Source: CAJWGI01 sp036011785
GTDB taxonomy: Bacteria > Chloroflexota > Anaerolineae > Anaerolineales > UBA11657
Direction of reading: 5' to 3'
NCBI GenBank assembly: GCA_036011785.1
Contig: DASCOB010000014.1
Span: forward strand, 1 to 6,821
Length of the DNA: 6,821 nucleotides
Shown: positions 1 through 6,821 of the stretch, in pieces
Numbering within the stretch: position 1 is the stretch's first letter
Layout: every line of letters begins with the position of its first letter
The notes under the pieces: generated by a model
The model's database searches: none
The model's input: the letters and a program-made list of their open reading frames with translations, nothing else
Told to the model about the DNA's origin: nothing
Translations under genes and position numbers: made by a program

Positions 1-134
1 TGATTGACCGCGCCAAGGGAAAATTGATGCGCATGGGCATGAGCGAGCACAAGGCGTTTCTCTCCATACAGGCACGCGCCCGGCGCACGCAAAAGAGCAT
101 GCGCGCAGTGGCGCGCGCGATTCTTGGCGATTGA
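1..134 (+). CDS. ANTAR-domain protein, C-terminal end only (5' part outside window)
   Basis: An open frame runs in from the left edge (first full codon at position 3) and stops at TGA 132-134, giving 43 residues. They begin IDRAKGKLMRMGMSEHKAF and end ARAILGD. This matches the last three helices of the ANTAR domain, whose usual pattern is an 'I-x-x-AKG-x-LM' helix, a 'G-(L/M)-SE-x-x-AF' turn and helix, and a closing helix with 'VA-x-A(I/L)'. ANTAR proteins bind paired RNA hairpins and prevent transcription termination; the N-terminal part is often a response-regulator receiver domain, as in NasT and AmiR. That part is outside the window, so the sensing domain and the target are unknown. The gene ends 49 bases before the promoter of the ilv-leu operon and is probably a separate transcription unit. 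The family call is fairly secure; any link to the downstream leader is speculative. Confidence 0.8.
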   Translation, partial: IDRAKGKLMRMGMSEHKAFLSIQARARRTQKSMRAVARAILGD

Positions 135-183
135 TTCCAGTGTTCCAGGTCGCGGCAACCGGTGCGCGGGCACGATTCTCGCC

Positions 184-212
184 TTGACATTACCCCGTGC
201 TTGCAGTAGACT
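184..212 (+). promoter_or_regulatory. Predicted sigma70-type promoter of the ilv-leu operon
   Basis: A perfect -35 hexamer TTGACA (184-189) is followed after exactly 17 bases by TAGACT (207-212), which matches the -10 consensus at four of six positions including the key T1, A2 and T6. Transcription would start near 218-220, about 28 bases before the leader peptide start codon at 247. The position is what an attenuated operon needs: downstream of the previous gene and upstream of the whole leader. It is a prediction from consensus and spacing only. Confidence 0.7.
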
Positions 213-246
213 AGCGAATCTAAAGAGAATAAACGCCTGCACGGAA

Positions 247-351
247 ATGTCCTTTACACTACTCGTCCTGCCCGTAATCGTCTTGCTCCATATCATTGTG
301 GAGCAGCCGAAGGCGCGTGGGACGGCACCGGCCAGGGTTAGCACACACTAA
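247..351 (+). CDS. ilvL: BCAA-rich leader peptide of the ilv-leu operon (34 aa)
   Basis: A short ORF from ATG 247-249 to TAA 349-351 encodes 34 residues. Residues 5-18 read LLVLPVIVLLHIIV: 12 of 14 are branched-chain (five Leu, four Val, three Ile), encoded at 259-300. The rest of the peptide (EQPKARGTAPARVSTH) is ordinary. The Leu codons are varied (CTA, CTC, CTG, TTG, CTC), so more than one leucyl-tRNA is sampled. The ORF lies between the predicted promoter and an intrinsic terminator, just before ilvB. This is the hallmark of a leader peptide through which ribosome stalling reports charged tRNA levels, as in the ilvGMEDA and ilvBN leaders of enterobacteria. The name ilvL is given by analogy of function. 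The Shine-Dalgarno signal is weak: AAAGAGAA (222-229) lies far upstream, and the GGA of ACGGAA sits directly against the ATG. The frame is open further upstream to TTG 124, but that would begin before the promoter. Confidence 0.85.
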   Translation: MSFTLLVLPVIVLLHIIVEQPKARGTAPARVSTH

Positions 352-391
352 CATCTAGGCCAAAGCGAGAGCAAAACAGGAGCCGCCCCAC
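263..391 (+). promoter_or_regulatory. Transcription attenuator: protector and antiterminator RNA segments
   Basis: Hand pairing gives a four-segment attenuator. Segment 1 (263-271, TCGTCCTGC, in leader codons 6-9) pairs with segment 2 (317-325, GTGGGACGG) through nine contiguous pairs, three of them G-U; this encloses a hairpin at 283-306. Segment 2 (317-326, GTGGGACGGC) can instead pair with segment 3 (382-391, GCCGCCCCAC), nine of ten positions with one A-C mismatch. Segment 3 is the 5' arm of the terminator, so the 2:3 pairing excludes it. A nested pairing of 305-309 (AGCCG) with 401-405 (CGGCT) could also hold the 3' arm. Expected behaviour: a ribosome stalled for lack of charged Leu, Val or Ile tRNA covers segment 1, segment 2 pairs with 3 and transcription continues. 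With ample amino acids the ribosome moves to the stop codon, 1:2 can form and the terminator folds. No folding energies were computed. Confidence 0.7.
330..361 (+). promoter_or_regulatory. Hairpin over the leader-peptide stop codon
   Basis: GTTAG (337-341) and CTAAC (348-352) form a 5-bp stem around a CACACA loop. It extends outward through G336-U354, G335-C355, A334-U356 and then GGCC 330-333 with GGCC 358-361, with single-base bulges at A353 and A357: twelve pairs in all. The leader TAA (349-351) is in its 3' arm, so a terminating ribosome would open it. It fits inside the loop of the antiterminator and is compatible with that structure. Confidence 0.55.
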
Positions 392-410
392 TCAACGGAG
401 CGGCTCTTTT
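380..410 (+). terminator. Intrinsic terminator (attenuator) ahead of ilvB
   Basis: GAGCCGC (380-386) and GCGGCTC (400-406) form a perfect 7-bp GC-rich stem. Two further G-C pairs inside (388-389 with 397-398) lie beyond one mismatch, leaving a 7-base loop. TTTT follows at once (407-410), then GCTT. It lies 28 bases after the leader stop codon and 86 bases before the ilvB start. Placed within the leader of the operon it would act as a regulated attenuator, not as an end-of-gene terminator. Confidence 0.85.
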
Positions 411-483
411 GCTTCTGTGGGCTAGCAGCGGTAAGAACCACGGTCGGTGGCACTCGCGGCAGGTCGCACGCGTGAGACGTGAG

Positions 484-488
484 AGGAG
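484..488 (+). promoter_or_regulatory. Ribosome binding site that sets the ilvB start
   Basis: AGGAG lies eight bases before ATG 497. It supports that ATG over the in-frame GTG at 479, which would place this Shine-Dalgarno inside the coding region and add six residues (MRGELK) with no counterpart in the family. Confidence 0.8.
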
Positions 489-496
489 AGTTGAAA

Positions 497-2194
497 ATGC
501 CGAAACTGAATGGATCACAAATAACCATGGAGGTGCTTGTGCGCGAAGGCGTGGAGCATATCTTTGGCTATCCGGGCGGCGCAATCATGCCGATCTATGA
601 CGCCATGCTCGATTATGACCTGCACCACATTCTCACCCGCCACGAACAGGGCGCCGCGCACGCAGCCGATGGCTACGCGCGCGCCTCCGGGAAGGTAGGT
701 GTTGCCATGGCGACCTCCGGCCCCGGCGCCACCAATCTGGTCACCGGTATCGCTACGGCAATGCTGGATTCATCCCCGATAGTGTGCATCACCGGGCAGG
801 TTCCCGCGCACGTAATCGGCACGGACGCCTTTCAGGAGACCGACGTGACTGGGGTGACGCTGCCAATCACAAAACACAACTACCTCGTCACCGAGGTAGT
901 TGAGCTGGCGGCGACACTGCGCGAAGCGTTCTACGTGGCGCGCTCCGGGCGGCCAGGGCCAGTGCTTGTCGACATCGCCAAGGACGCGCAAGTGGCGGAG
1001 GCCGATTTCGAGTGGGATGACGCCCCGGTTCGGCTGCCCGGCTACCGCCCTGACCTGCGCGCAGCCCCGGAGACCTTCCAGCGCGCGGCTGAACTGATAA
1101 ACAGCGCCAAGCGCCCGCTAATTCTGGCCGGACAGGGTGTGATCGCCTCCGGCGCGATGGCCGCGCTGCGTGAATTTGTGAAGCGCACCAACATCCCGCT
1201 TTCGACCACGCTGCTGGGAATCGGTGCTTTCCCGGCTTCCCACCCACTCAACCTCGGCATGATGGGCATGCACGGAGAATCCTGGGTCAACAGCGCCGTT
1301 CAACAGGCCGACCTGCTGCTGGCTTTCGGCATGCGCTTTGACGACCGCGTGACCGGGAACCCTGCCACCTACGCGCAGAACGCGCGCAAGATACACGTGG
1401 AGATTGACCCCTCGGAGGTGGACAAAAACGTAAAGGTGGATGTGGCCATCGTGGGCGACGTACGCGACACGCTGGAAGAACTGCTGCCGCTGACCGCAAC
1501 CGGGCAGCACAGCGATTGGCTGGCAACAATCGATGCGCTCAAGGGCGATTCGGCCGTGCGCGATATCAAGGACCTTCCGGACATGGGTCATCTGTACGCC
1601 GCGCACGTGATGCACGACATGTGGCGCATCACTGAGGGGGATGCGCTGGTGGTCAGCGACGTGGGGCAGCACCAGATGTGGGAGGCGCAATATTACCGCC
1701 ACGATGACCCGCGCTCGCTCATCACCTCTGGCGGGCTAGGCACCATGGGTTTCGCCCTTCCGGCGGCAATGGGGGCGAAAATCGCCTGCCCGGAAAAAGA
1801 AGTCTGGGTGGTGTGCGGCGACGGCGGCTTCCAGATGAATTCCGCCGAGTTGATGACCTGCGCGCAGGAGCAACTGAATCTGAACGTGGCAATAATCAAT
1901 AACGGCTATCTCGGCATGGTGCGCCAGTGGCAGGAGTTTTTCTTCAACGGCCGCTACGCCGCCACGCCACTGCTCAACCCGGACTTCGTCAAACTGGCGG
2001 AAGCCTATGGAGCTCAGGGCCTGCGCGTCGAAAAACGCGGGCAGGTCGAGGCCGCCGTGCGCACCGCGCAGAACACGCCGGGGGTTTCCATAATTGATTT
2101 CGCCGTGGAAAAGGAAGATTCAGTTTATCCAATGGTGCCGGCCGGCGCCGACTTGCAGGACATGATCCGCAGGCCGAAACCGGAAAAAGCATAG
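497..2194 (+). CDS. ilvB: Acetolactate synthase, large (catalytic) subunit
   Basis: A 565-residue cytoplasmic enzyme using thiamine diphosphate (ThDP), Mg2+ and FAD. It condenses two pyruvates to 2-acetolactate (valine, leucine) or pyruvate with 2-oxobutyrate to 2-aceto-2-hydroxybutyrate (isoleucine). The length is normal for the family. The N-terminal ThDP (pyrimidine) domain opens with IFGYPGGAIMPIYDA (22-36) and carries the catalytic glutamate, Glu50, in RHEQGAAHAADGYARA. The central FAD-associated domain has the RFDDRVTGN motif (280-288). The C-terminal ThDP domain has the diphosphate-Mg motif starting GDGGFQMN (441-448) and ending INN at 467-469, plus SGGLGTMGFALPAA before it. The closing MVPAGADLQDMI is typical of acetolactate synthase and argues against other ThDP enzymes such as glyoxylate carboligase. 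The start is set by AGGAG at 484-488. It is followed ten bases later by ilvN, its regulatory subunit. No truncation or missing key residue is seen. Confidence 0.96.
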   Translation: MPKLNGSQITMEVLVREGVEHIFGYPGGAIMPIYDAMLDYDLHHILTRHEQGAAHAADGYARASGKVGVAMATSGPGATNLVTGIATAMLDSSPIVCITGQVPAHVIGTDAFQETDVTGVTLPITKHNYLVTEVVELAATLREAFYVARSGRPGPVLVDIAKDAQVAEADFEWDDAPVRLPGYRPDLRAAPETFQRAAELINSAKRPLILAGQGVIASGAMAALREFVKRTNIPLSTTLLGIGAFPASHPLNLGMMGMHGESWVNSAVQQADLLLAFGMRFDDRVTGNPATYAQNARKIHVEIDPSEVDKNVKVDVAIVGDVRDTLEELLPLTATGQHSDWLATIDALKGDSAVRDIKDLPDMGHLYAAHVMHDMWRITEGDALVVSDVGQHQMWEAQYYRHDDPRSLITSGGLGTMGFALPAAMGAKIACPEKEVWVVCGDGGFQMNSAELMTCAQEQLNLNVAIINNGYLGMVRQWQEFFFNGRYAATPLLNPDFVKLAEAYGAQGLRVEKRGQVEAAVRTAQNTPGVSIIDFAVEKEDSVYPMVPAGADLQDMIRRPKPEKA

Positions 2195-2204
2195 AGAGGC
2201 AACA

Positions 2205-2762
2205 ATGTTACACACAATAATCGCTTACGTAGAAGACAAACCTGGAGTACTCAATCGGGTGGCTTCGCTCTTTCGCCGCCGCGCCTACAACATCGAATCG
2301 CTCGCCGTCGGCCACACCCACATGCCGGGAGTTTCGCGAATGACCATCATGGTGGATGCAGCCGAGGATGGCATCGCGCGGCGCATCGAGGCCAACCTGT
2401 ACAAATTGGTGAACGTTCTGCGCGTGGACGACCTGACGCACAAAGGCGCAGTGGAGCGCGAGTTGGCGCTGATTAAAGTGAAGGCCGACAGCGTCAACCG
2501 CAGCGAAATCTTGCAAATCGCCGACATTTTCCGCGCCAACATCGTCGATGCCGCCCCGCACAATCTGGTGCTCGAAATCACCGGAACGGTAGAGAAGGTC
2601 AGCCGCCTGCTGCGCATGCTGGAGCCATTCTCAATCGTGGAGGTGCAGCGCACCGGCGTGGTGGCAATTCTGCGCGGCGGCGAGGATGTCGCTCCTGACC
2701 TGCCGATGATGGCAGTCGGCACAAACGGGCAGCCAACGGTTGACGCTGCACCTGAAGAATAA
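2205..2762 (+). CDS. ilvN: Acetolactate synthase, small (regulatory) subunit
   Basis: A 185-residue partner of IlvB that raises catalytic activity and confers feedback inhibition, classically by valine. The N-terminal ACT domain (about 3-78) includes VEDKPGVLNRVASLFRRRAY and NIESLAVG. Gly14 and Asn29 fall at the same positions as in E. coli IlvH, where they belong to the valine-binding site, so valine inhibition is likely here. The C-terminal small-subunit domain (about 83-160) contains ERELALIKVKAD and ends near VQRTGVVAILRG. A tail of roughly 20 residues (EDVAPDLPMMAVGTNGQPTV and a little more) makes it longer than the 163-residue E. coli IlvH; such tails vary in the family. The ATG is preceded by AGAGAGG (2193-2199), which overlaps the ilvB stop codon, suggesting coupled translation that would keep the two subunits in balance. 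ilvN and ilvH are both used for this gene. Confidence 0.95.
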   Translation: MLHTIIAYVEDKPGVLNRVASLFRRRAYNIESLAVGHTHMPGVSRMTIMVDAAEDGIARRIEANLYKLVNVLRVDDLTHKGAVERELALIKVKADSVNRSEILQIADIFRANIVDAAPHNLVLEITGTVEKVSRLLRMLEPFSIVEVQRTGVVAILRGGEDVAPDLPMMAVGTNGQPTVDAAPEE

Positions 2763-2776
2763 CATCGTCCAAATAA

Positions 2777-2782
2777 AAGGAG
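2777..2782 (+). promoter_or_regulatory. Ribosome binding site that sets the ilvC start
   Basis: A strong AAGGAG-like site (AAGGAG at 2777-2782) lies five bases before ATG 2788. The frame is open upstream to an ATG at 2740 inside ilvN, but that start would add 16 residues unlike the family and has no comparable site. Confidence 0.85.
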
Positions 2783-2787
2783 AAAAC

Positions 2788-3801
2788 ATGGCAACTATCT
2801 ATTACGACAACGACGCTGACCCGTCAATTATCAAAACAAAAAAGGTGGCCGTTATCGGCTATGGCTCGCAGGGCCATGCGCATGCCCAGAACCTGAATGA
2901 CAACGGCGTGAAGGTCAGCGTGGGCCTGCACGCGGGCAGCAAGAGCAAAGCCAAGGCCGAGGCGGACAGGTTAGAGGTTGTGAGCGTGGCCGCCGCGAGC
3001 GAATGGGCGGACGTGATTATGCTGCTGGCACCCGACACCGCTCAGCCGGAAATCTACGCCGAGAGCATCCGGCCGTATCTTGGCGCCGGAAAGACGCTGA
3101 TGTTCGGGCACGGTTTCAACATACGCTTCAAGACCATCGTACCGCCGCCCGAGGTGGACGTGAGCATGATTGCGCCCAAAGCCCCCGGGCACCGCGTGCG
3201 CGAGACCTTCGTGGAGGGTGGTTGCACCCCCGGTTTGCTGGCGGTGCATCAGGATGCCTCGGGGAACGCCAGGGTTGTCGCGCTCTCATATGCCTGGGGT
3301 ATCGGCGTGACGCGCGCCGGCGCGCTGGAAACAACCTTCGCCGAGGAAACCGAGACCGACCTCTTTGGCGAGCAGAGCATCCTCTGTGGCGGGGTAAGCG
3401 CGCTGGTCAAGGCCGCCTTCGAGACGCTGGTCAAGGCCGGTTATCAGCCCGAGGTCGCTTACTTTGAGTGCATGCACGAACTCAAACTCATCGTTGATCT
3501 GATCTATCAGGGTGGCCTGAATTACATGCGCTACTCGATCTCCGATACGGCCGAACACGGCGATTACGTCTCCGGCCCGCGCATAGTGACCGAGGAGACC
3601 GTCGGGGCGATGACGGAAATCTTGGAAGATATCCAGAGCGGAGCGTACGCCGAAAAATGGATTGCAGAAAACAAGAATGGACGCCCGTGGTTCAATCAGA
3701 AACGGCGCGAAGAGCAGAGTCATCTGATTGAGAAGGTTGGCGCGGATTTGCGCCAGATGATGCCGTTCCTCGATCCGGTGACGATAAAGCCCGGAGAGTG
3801 A
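2788..3801 (+). CDS. ilvC: Ketol-acid reductoisomerase, class I
   Basis: A 337-residue enzyme that isomerises and reduces acetolactate (or acetohydroxybutyrate) to the dihydroxy acid, the second shared step of BCAA synthesis, using Mg2+ and usually NADPH. The length is that of the short class I form. The N-terminal Rossmann domain has GYGSQGHAHAQNL (24-36). The cofactor loop reads GLHAGSKSKAKAEA (46-59): Ser51 and Ser53 fit binding of the NADPH phosphate, but His48 stands where Arg is common. Next come HGFNIRF with His108, and APKAPGHRVRE. The C-terminal knotted domain has the metal ligands Asp191 and Glu195 in ETETDLFGEQ, Glu227 and Glu231 in YFECMHELKLIVDLIY, and substrate-binding Ser252 in MRYSISDTAE. 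All expected catalytic residues are present. It follows ilvN by 25 bases with its own strong ribosome binding site, and leuA follows after 66 bases. Confidence 0.96.
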   Translation: MATIYYDNDADPSIIKTKKVAVIGYGSQGHAHAQNLNDNGVKVSVGLHAGSKSKAKAEADRLEVVSVAAASEWADVIMLLAPDTAQPEIYAESIRPYLGAGKTLMFGHGFNIRFKTIVPPPEVDVSMIAPKAPGHRVRETFVEGGCTPGLLAVHQDASGNARVVALSYAWGIGVTRAGALETTFAEETETDLFGEQSILCGGVSALVKAAFETLVKAGYQPEVAYFECMHELKLIVDLIYQGGLNYMRYSISDTAEHGDYVSGPRIVTEETVGAMTEILEDIQSGAYAEKWIAENKNGRPWFNQKRREEQSHLIEKVGADLRQMMPFLDPVTIKPGE

Positions 3802-3867
3802 AACGCGCACTGCCCACGAGGTGACCATCACGCGTCACACGCAGCGCGAGATTGCGAGGAAAATACC

Positions 3868-5529
<1,662 letters not shown>

Positions 5530-5532
5530 CCA

Positions 5533-6821
5533 ATGCCCGTGAAGCCACGCACCCTTCTGGAAAAAATCTGGCAAAGCCACGTGGTGGTGCAGGAGCCGGA
5601 ATCCCCGGCGGTGCTATACGTTGACCTGCACCTCATTCACGAGGTCACCTCGCCGCAAGCATTCACCGGGTTGCGTGAGCGCGGCCTGGAAGTGCGCCGC
5701 CCGGAGCGCACGCTGGCGACCATGGACCACTCCATCCCCACCACCCCCCTCTCACTGCCCATGGCCGACACGCAGGCGGCGGCGCAGCTGCAGCAGCTGG
5801 CGGATAACTGCGCGCAGTTCGGCGTCGAGCTTTTTGGCATGGATTCGCCTCGGCGCGGCATCGTGCACGTCATCGGGCCGGAACTCGGCCGCACGCAGCC
5901 CGGTATGACCATAGTCTGCGGCGACAGCCACACCTCCACGCATGGCGCGTTCGGCGCGCTGGCTTTCGGCATCGGCACCAGCGAAGTGGAGCACGTGCTC
6001 GCCAGCCAGTGCCTGCTGCAAGAGCAGCCCAAAACATTCGAAGTGCGCGTCGAGGGAAAACTCGGTGAGGGCGTCTCCGCGAAAGACATAATCCTGGCGC
6101 TGATAGCCGATATTGGCATTGGTGGCGGCAGCGGGCACGTGTTTGAGTTCACCGGTGCGGCCGTGCGCGCACTCTCCATGGAAGAACGTATGACCGTGTG
6201 CAATATGTCCATCGAGGGCGGCGCGCGCGCTGGAATGGTCGCCCCGGATGAGACCACTTTCGAGTACCTCGCCGGCCGAGAATCAGCCCCTGAAGGGGCA
6301 GACTGGGAGCGGGCGCTGGCAGTCTGGCGAGAACTGCCCACCGACCCCGACGCGACTTTCGACCGCAGCATCACCCTGAACGCGGACGAATTGGCGCCGA
6401 TGATCACTTTTGGCACCAATCCGGGCATGGGCGTCCCCATCACCGAGCCCATTCCCGACCCGGCGCAGGCTGCGGATACGGAAGCGCGTCAAAACCTGGA
6501 AAAGGCGCTGGCCTACATGGGGTTGCAGCCGAGGCAGGTGCTGCTTGGTCAACCGGTGGATGTGGTCTTCATCGGAAGCTGCACAAACGGGCGCATCTCC
6601 GATTTACGCCTTGCAGCGCAGGTGCTGCGCGGGCGCAAAGTGGCTGAGAGCGTGCGCATGTTGGTGGTGCCCGGCTCTCAGGAAGTGAAGAATCAGGCCG
6701 AAGCCGAAGGACTGCAACAGGTCTTTCGCGCGGCGGGCGCGGAGTGGCGCGAGGCGGGCTGCTCGATGTGCATCGCCATGAACGGCGACCAGATTGAGCC
6801 GGGCCAATACGCGGTCAGCAC
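5533..6821 (+). CDS. leuC: 3-isopropylmalate dehydratase, large subunit (3' end outside window)
   Basis: An open frame from ATG 5533 runs off the right edge with 429 complete codons, most of a protein usually near 465-470 residues. LeuC, with the small subunit LeuD, converts 2-isopropylmalate to 3-isopropylmalate using a [4Fe-4S] cluster (aconitase family). The N-terminus has TLLEKIWQSHVV, HEVTSPQAF and TLATMDHSIPTT. CGDSHTSTHGAFGALAFG and TSEVEHVLASQ are the aconitase-type signature. MSIEGGARAGMVAPDETTF is characteristic of LeuC. The three cluster cysteines are all present: Cys350 in GSCTNGR, and Cys410 and Cys413 in GCSMC. Only three bases separate it from the leuA stop; GAGG at 5518-5521, inside the end of leuA, is the likely ribosome binding site, so translation is probably coupled. 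LeuC with LeuD is the usual sequel, and leuD would be expected just outside the window. Confidence 0.95.
   Translation, partial: MPVKPRTLLEKIWQSHVVVQEPESPAVLYVDLHLIHEVTSPQAFTGLRERGLEVRRPERTLATMDHSIPTTPLSLPMADTQAAAQLQQLADNCAQFGVELFGMDSPRRGIVHVIGPELGRTQPGMTIVCGDSHTSTHGAFGALAFGIGTSEVEHVLASQCLLQEQPKTFEVRVEGKLGEGVSAKDIILALIADIGIGGGSGHVFEFTGAAVRALSMEERMTVCNMSIEGGARAGMVAPDETTFEYLAGRESAPEGADWERALAVWRELPTDPDATFDRSITLNADELAPMITFGTNPGMGVPITEPIPDPAQAADTEARQNLEKALAYMGLQPRQVLLGQPVDVVFIGSCTNGRISDLRLAAQVLRGRKVAESVRMLVVPGSQEVKNQAEAEGLQQVFRAAGAEWREAGCSMCIAMNGDQIEPGQYAVS

Noticed and set aside
162..173. GTGC / GCAC hairpin as a terminator for the ANTAR gene
   Set aside because: Four pairs only and no T-run after it.
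316..333. Sequence CGTGGGACGGCACCGGCC resembling a T-box antiterminator motif
   Set aside because: It only partly matches the T-box consensus. The roughly 100 bases of transcript before it hold a BCAA-rich leader ORF and no recognisable Stem I with a specifier loop.
124..351. Longer 75-codon version of the leader ORF starting at TTG 124
   Set aside because: It would start inside the end of the ANTAR gene and before the predicted promoter; the residues before Met 247 show no peptide-like conservation signal or ribosome binding site.
337..352. Six-base-loop hairpin as an ANTAR protein target
   Set aside because: The loop CACACA lacks the A at position 1 and the G at position 4 that ANTAR targets share, and no second partner hairpin of the right form overlaps the terminator.
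1118..1702. 194-codon open frame on the minus strand opposite ilvB
   Set aside because: Fully covered by the ilvB reading frame with intact motifs; its His/Val-rich product matches no family I recognise.
3821..3838. Hairpin GTGAC / GTCAC in the ilvC-leuA gap as a terminator
   Set aside because: Only five pairs with an eight-base loop and no following T-run, so it cannot be called a terminator; the 66-base gap shows no other clear signal.
5637..6452. 271-codon open frame on the minus strand
   Set aside because: It lies wholly opposite leuC, whose frame carries the family motifs throughout; the Ser/Pro/Arg-rich translation is a typical GC-rich shadow.

Overview
This window holds a branched-chain amino acid (BCAA) biosynthesis operon, all on the + strand, in a GC-rich bacterial genome (about 60% G+C by eye). 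The order is [end of an ANTAR-domain regulator gene] - promoter - leader peptide with attenuator - ilvB - ilvN - ilvC - leuA - leuC (cut by the right edge). The organism cannot be fixed from one window. The gene order, the class I ketol-acid reductoisomerase and the IlvN sequence recall Chloroflexota and some other GC-rich lineages. I treat Chloroflexota as a weak guess only.

Region 1-134 is the C-terminal end of an ANTAR RNA-binding domain protein. Region 135-496 (362 bases) has no large gene but is dense in control elements. A sigma70-type promoter (TTGACA / 17 bp / TAGACT, 184-212) is followed by a 34-codon leader ORF (247-351). Twelve of its codons 5-18 encode Leu, Val or Ile. An intrinsic terminator (380-410) lies about 90 bases before ilvB. 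The RNA between can fold in two exclusive ways. Segment 317-325 can pair back to the control codons (263-271), which leaves the terminator free to form. Alternatively 317-326 can pair with the 5' arm of the terminator (382-391) and block it. This is the layout of classical ribosome-mediated transcription attenuation, read here by hand.

Region 497-3801 carries ilvB and ilvN (the two subunits of acetolactate synthase) and ilvC (ketol-acid reductoisomerase), which are the first two steps shared by valine and isoleucine synthesis. Region 3868-6821 carries leuA (2-isopropylmalate synthase) and the large subunit of isopropylmalate isomerase, leuC, which lead from the valine precursor to leucine. 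Dihydroxyacid dehydratase (ilvD), the transaminase (ilvE), leuD and leuB are not in the window; leuD and leuB are likely to follow leuC.

Gene spacings are short (10, 25, 66 and 3 bases) and no terminator is seen after the attenuator, so the five genes are probably one transcript. The mix of Leu, Val and Ile codons in the leader fits an operon serving all three amino acids. Feedback control at the protein level is also expected, through the ACT domain of IlvN and the C-terminal regulatory domain of LeuA. The structural genes look intact and ordinary; the most interesting part is the leader.
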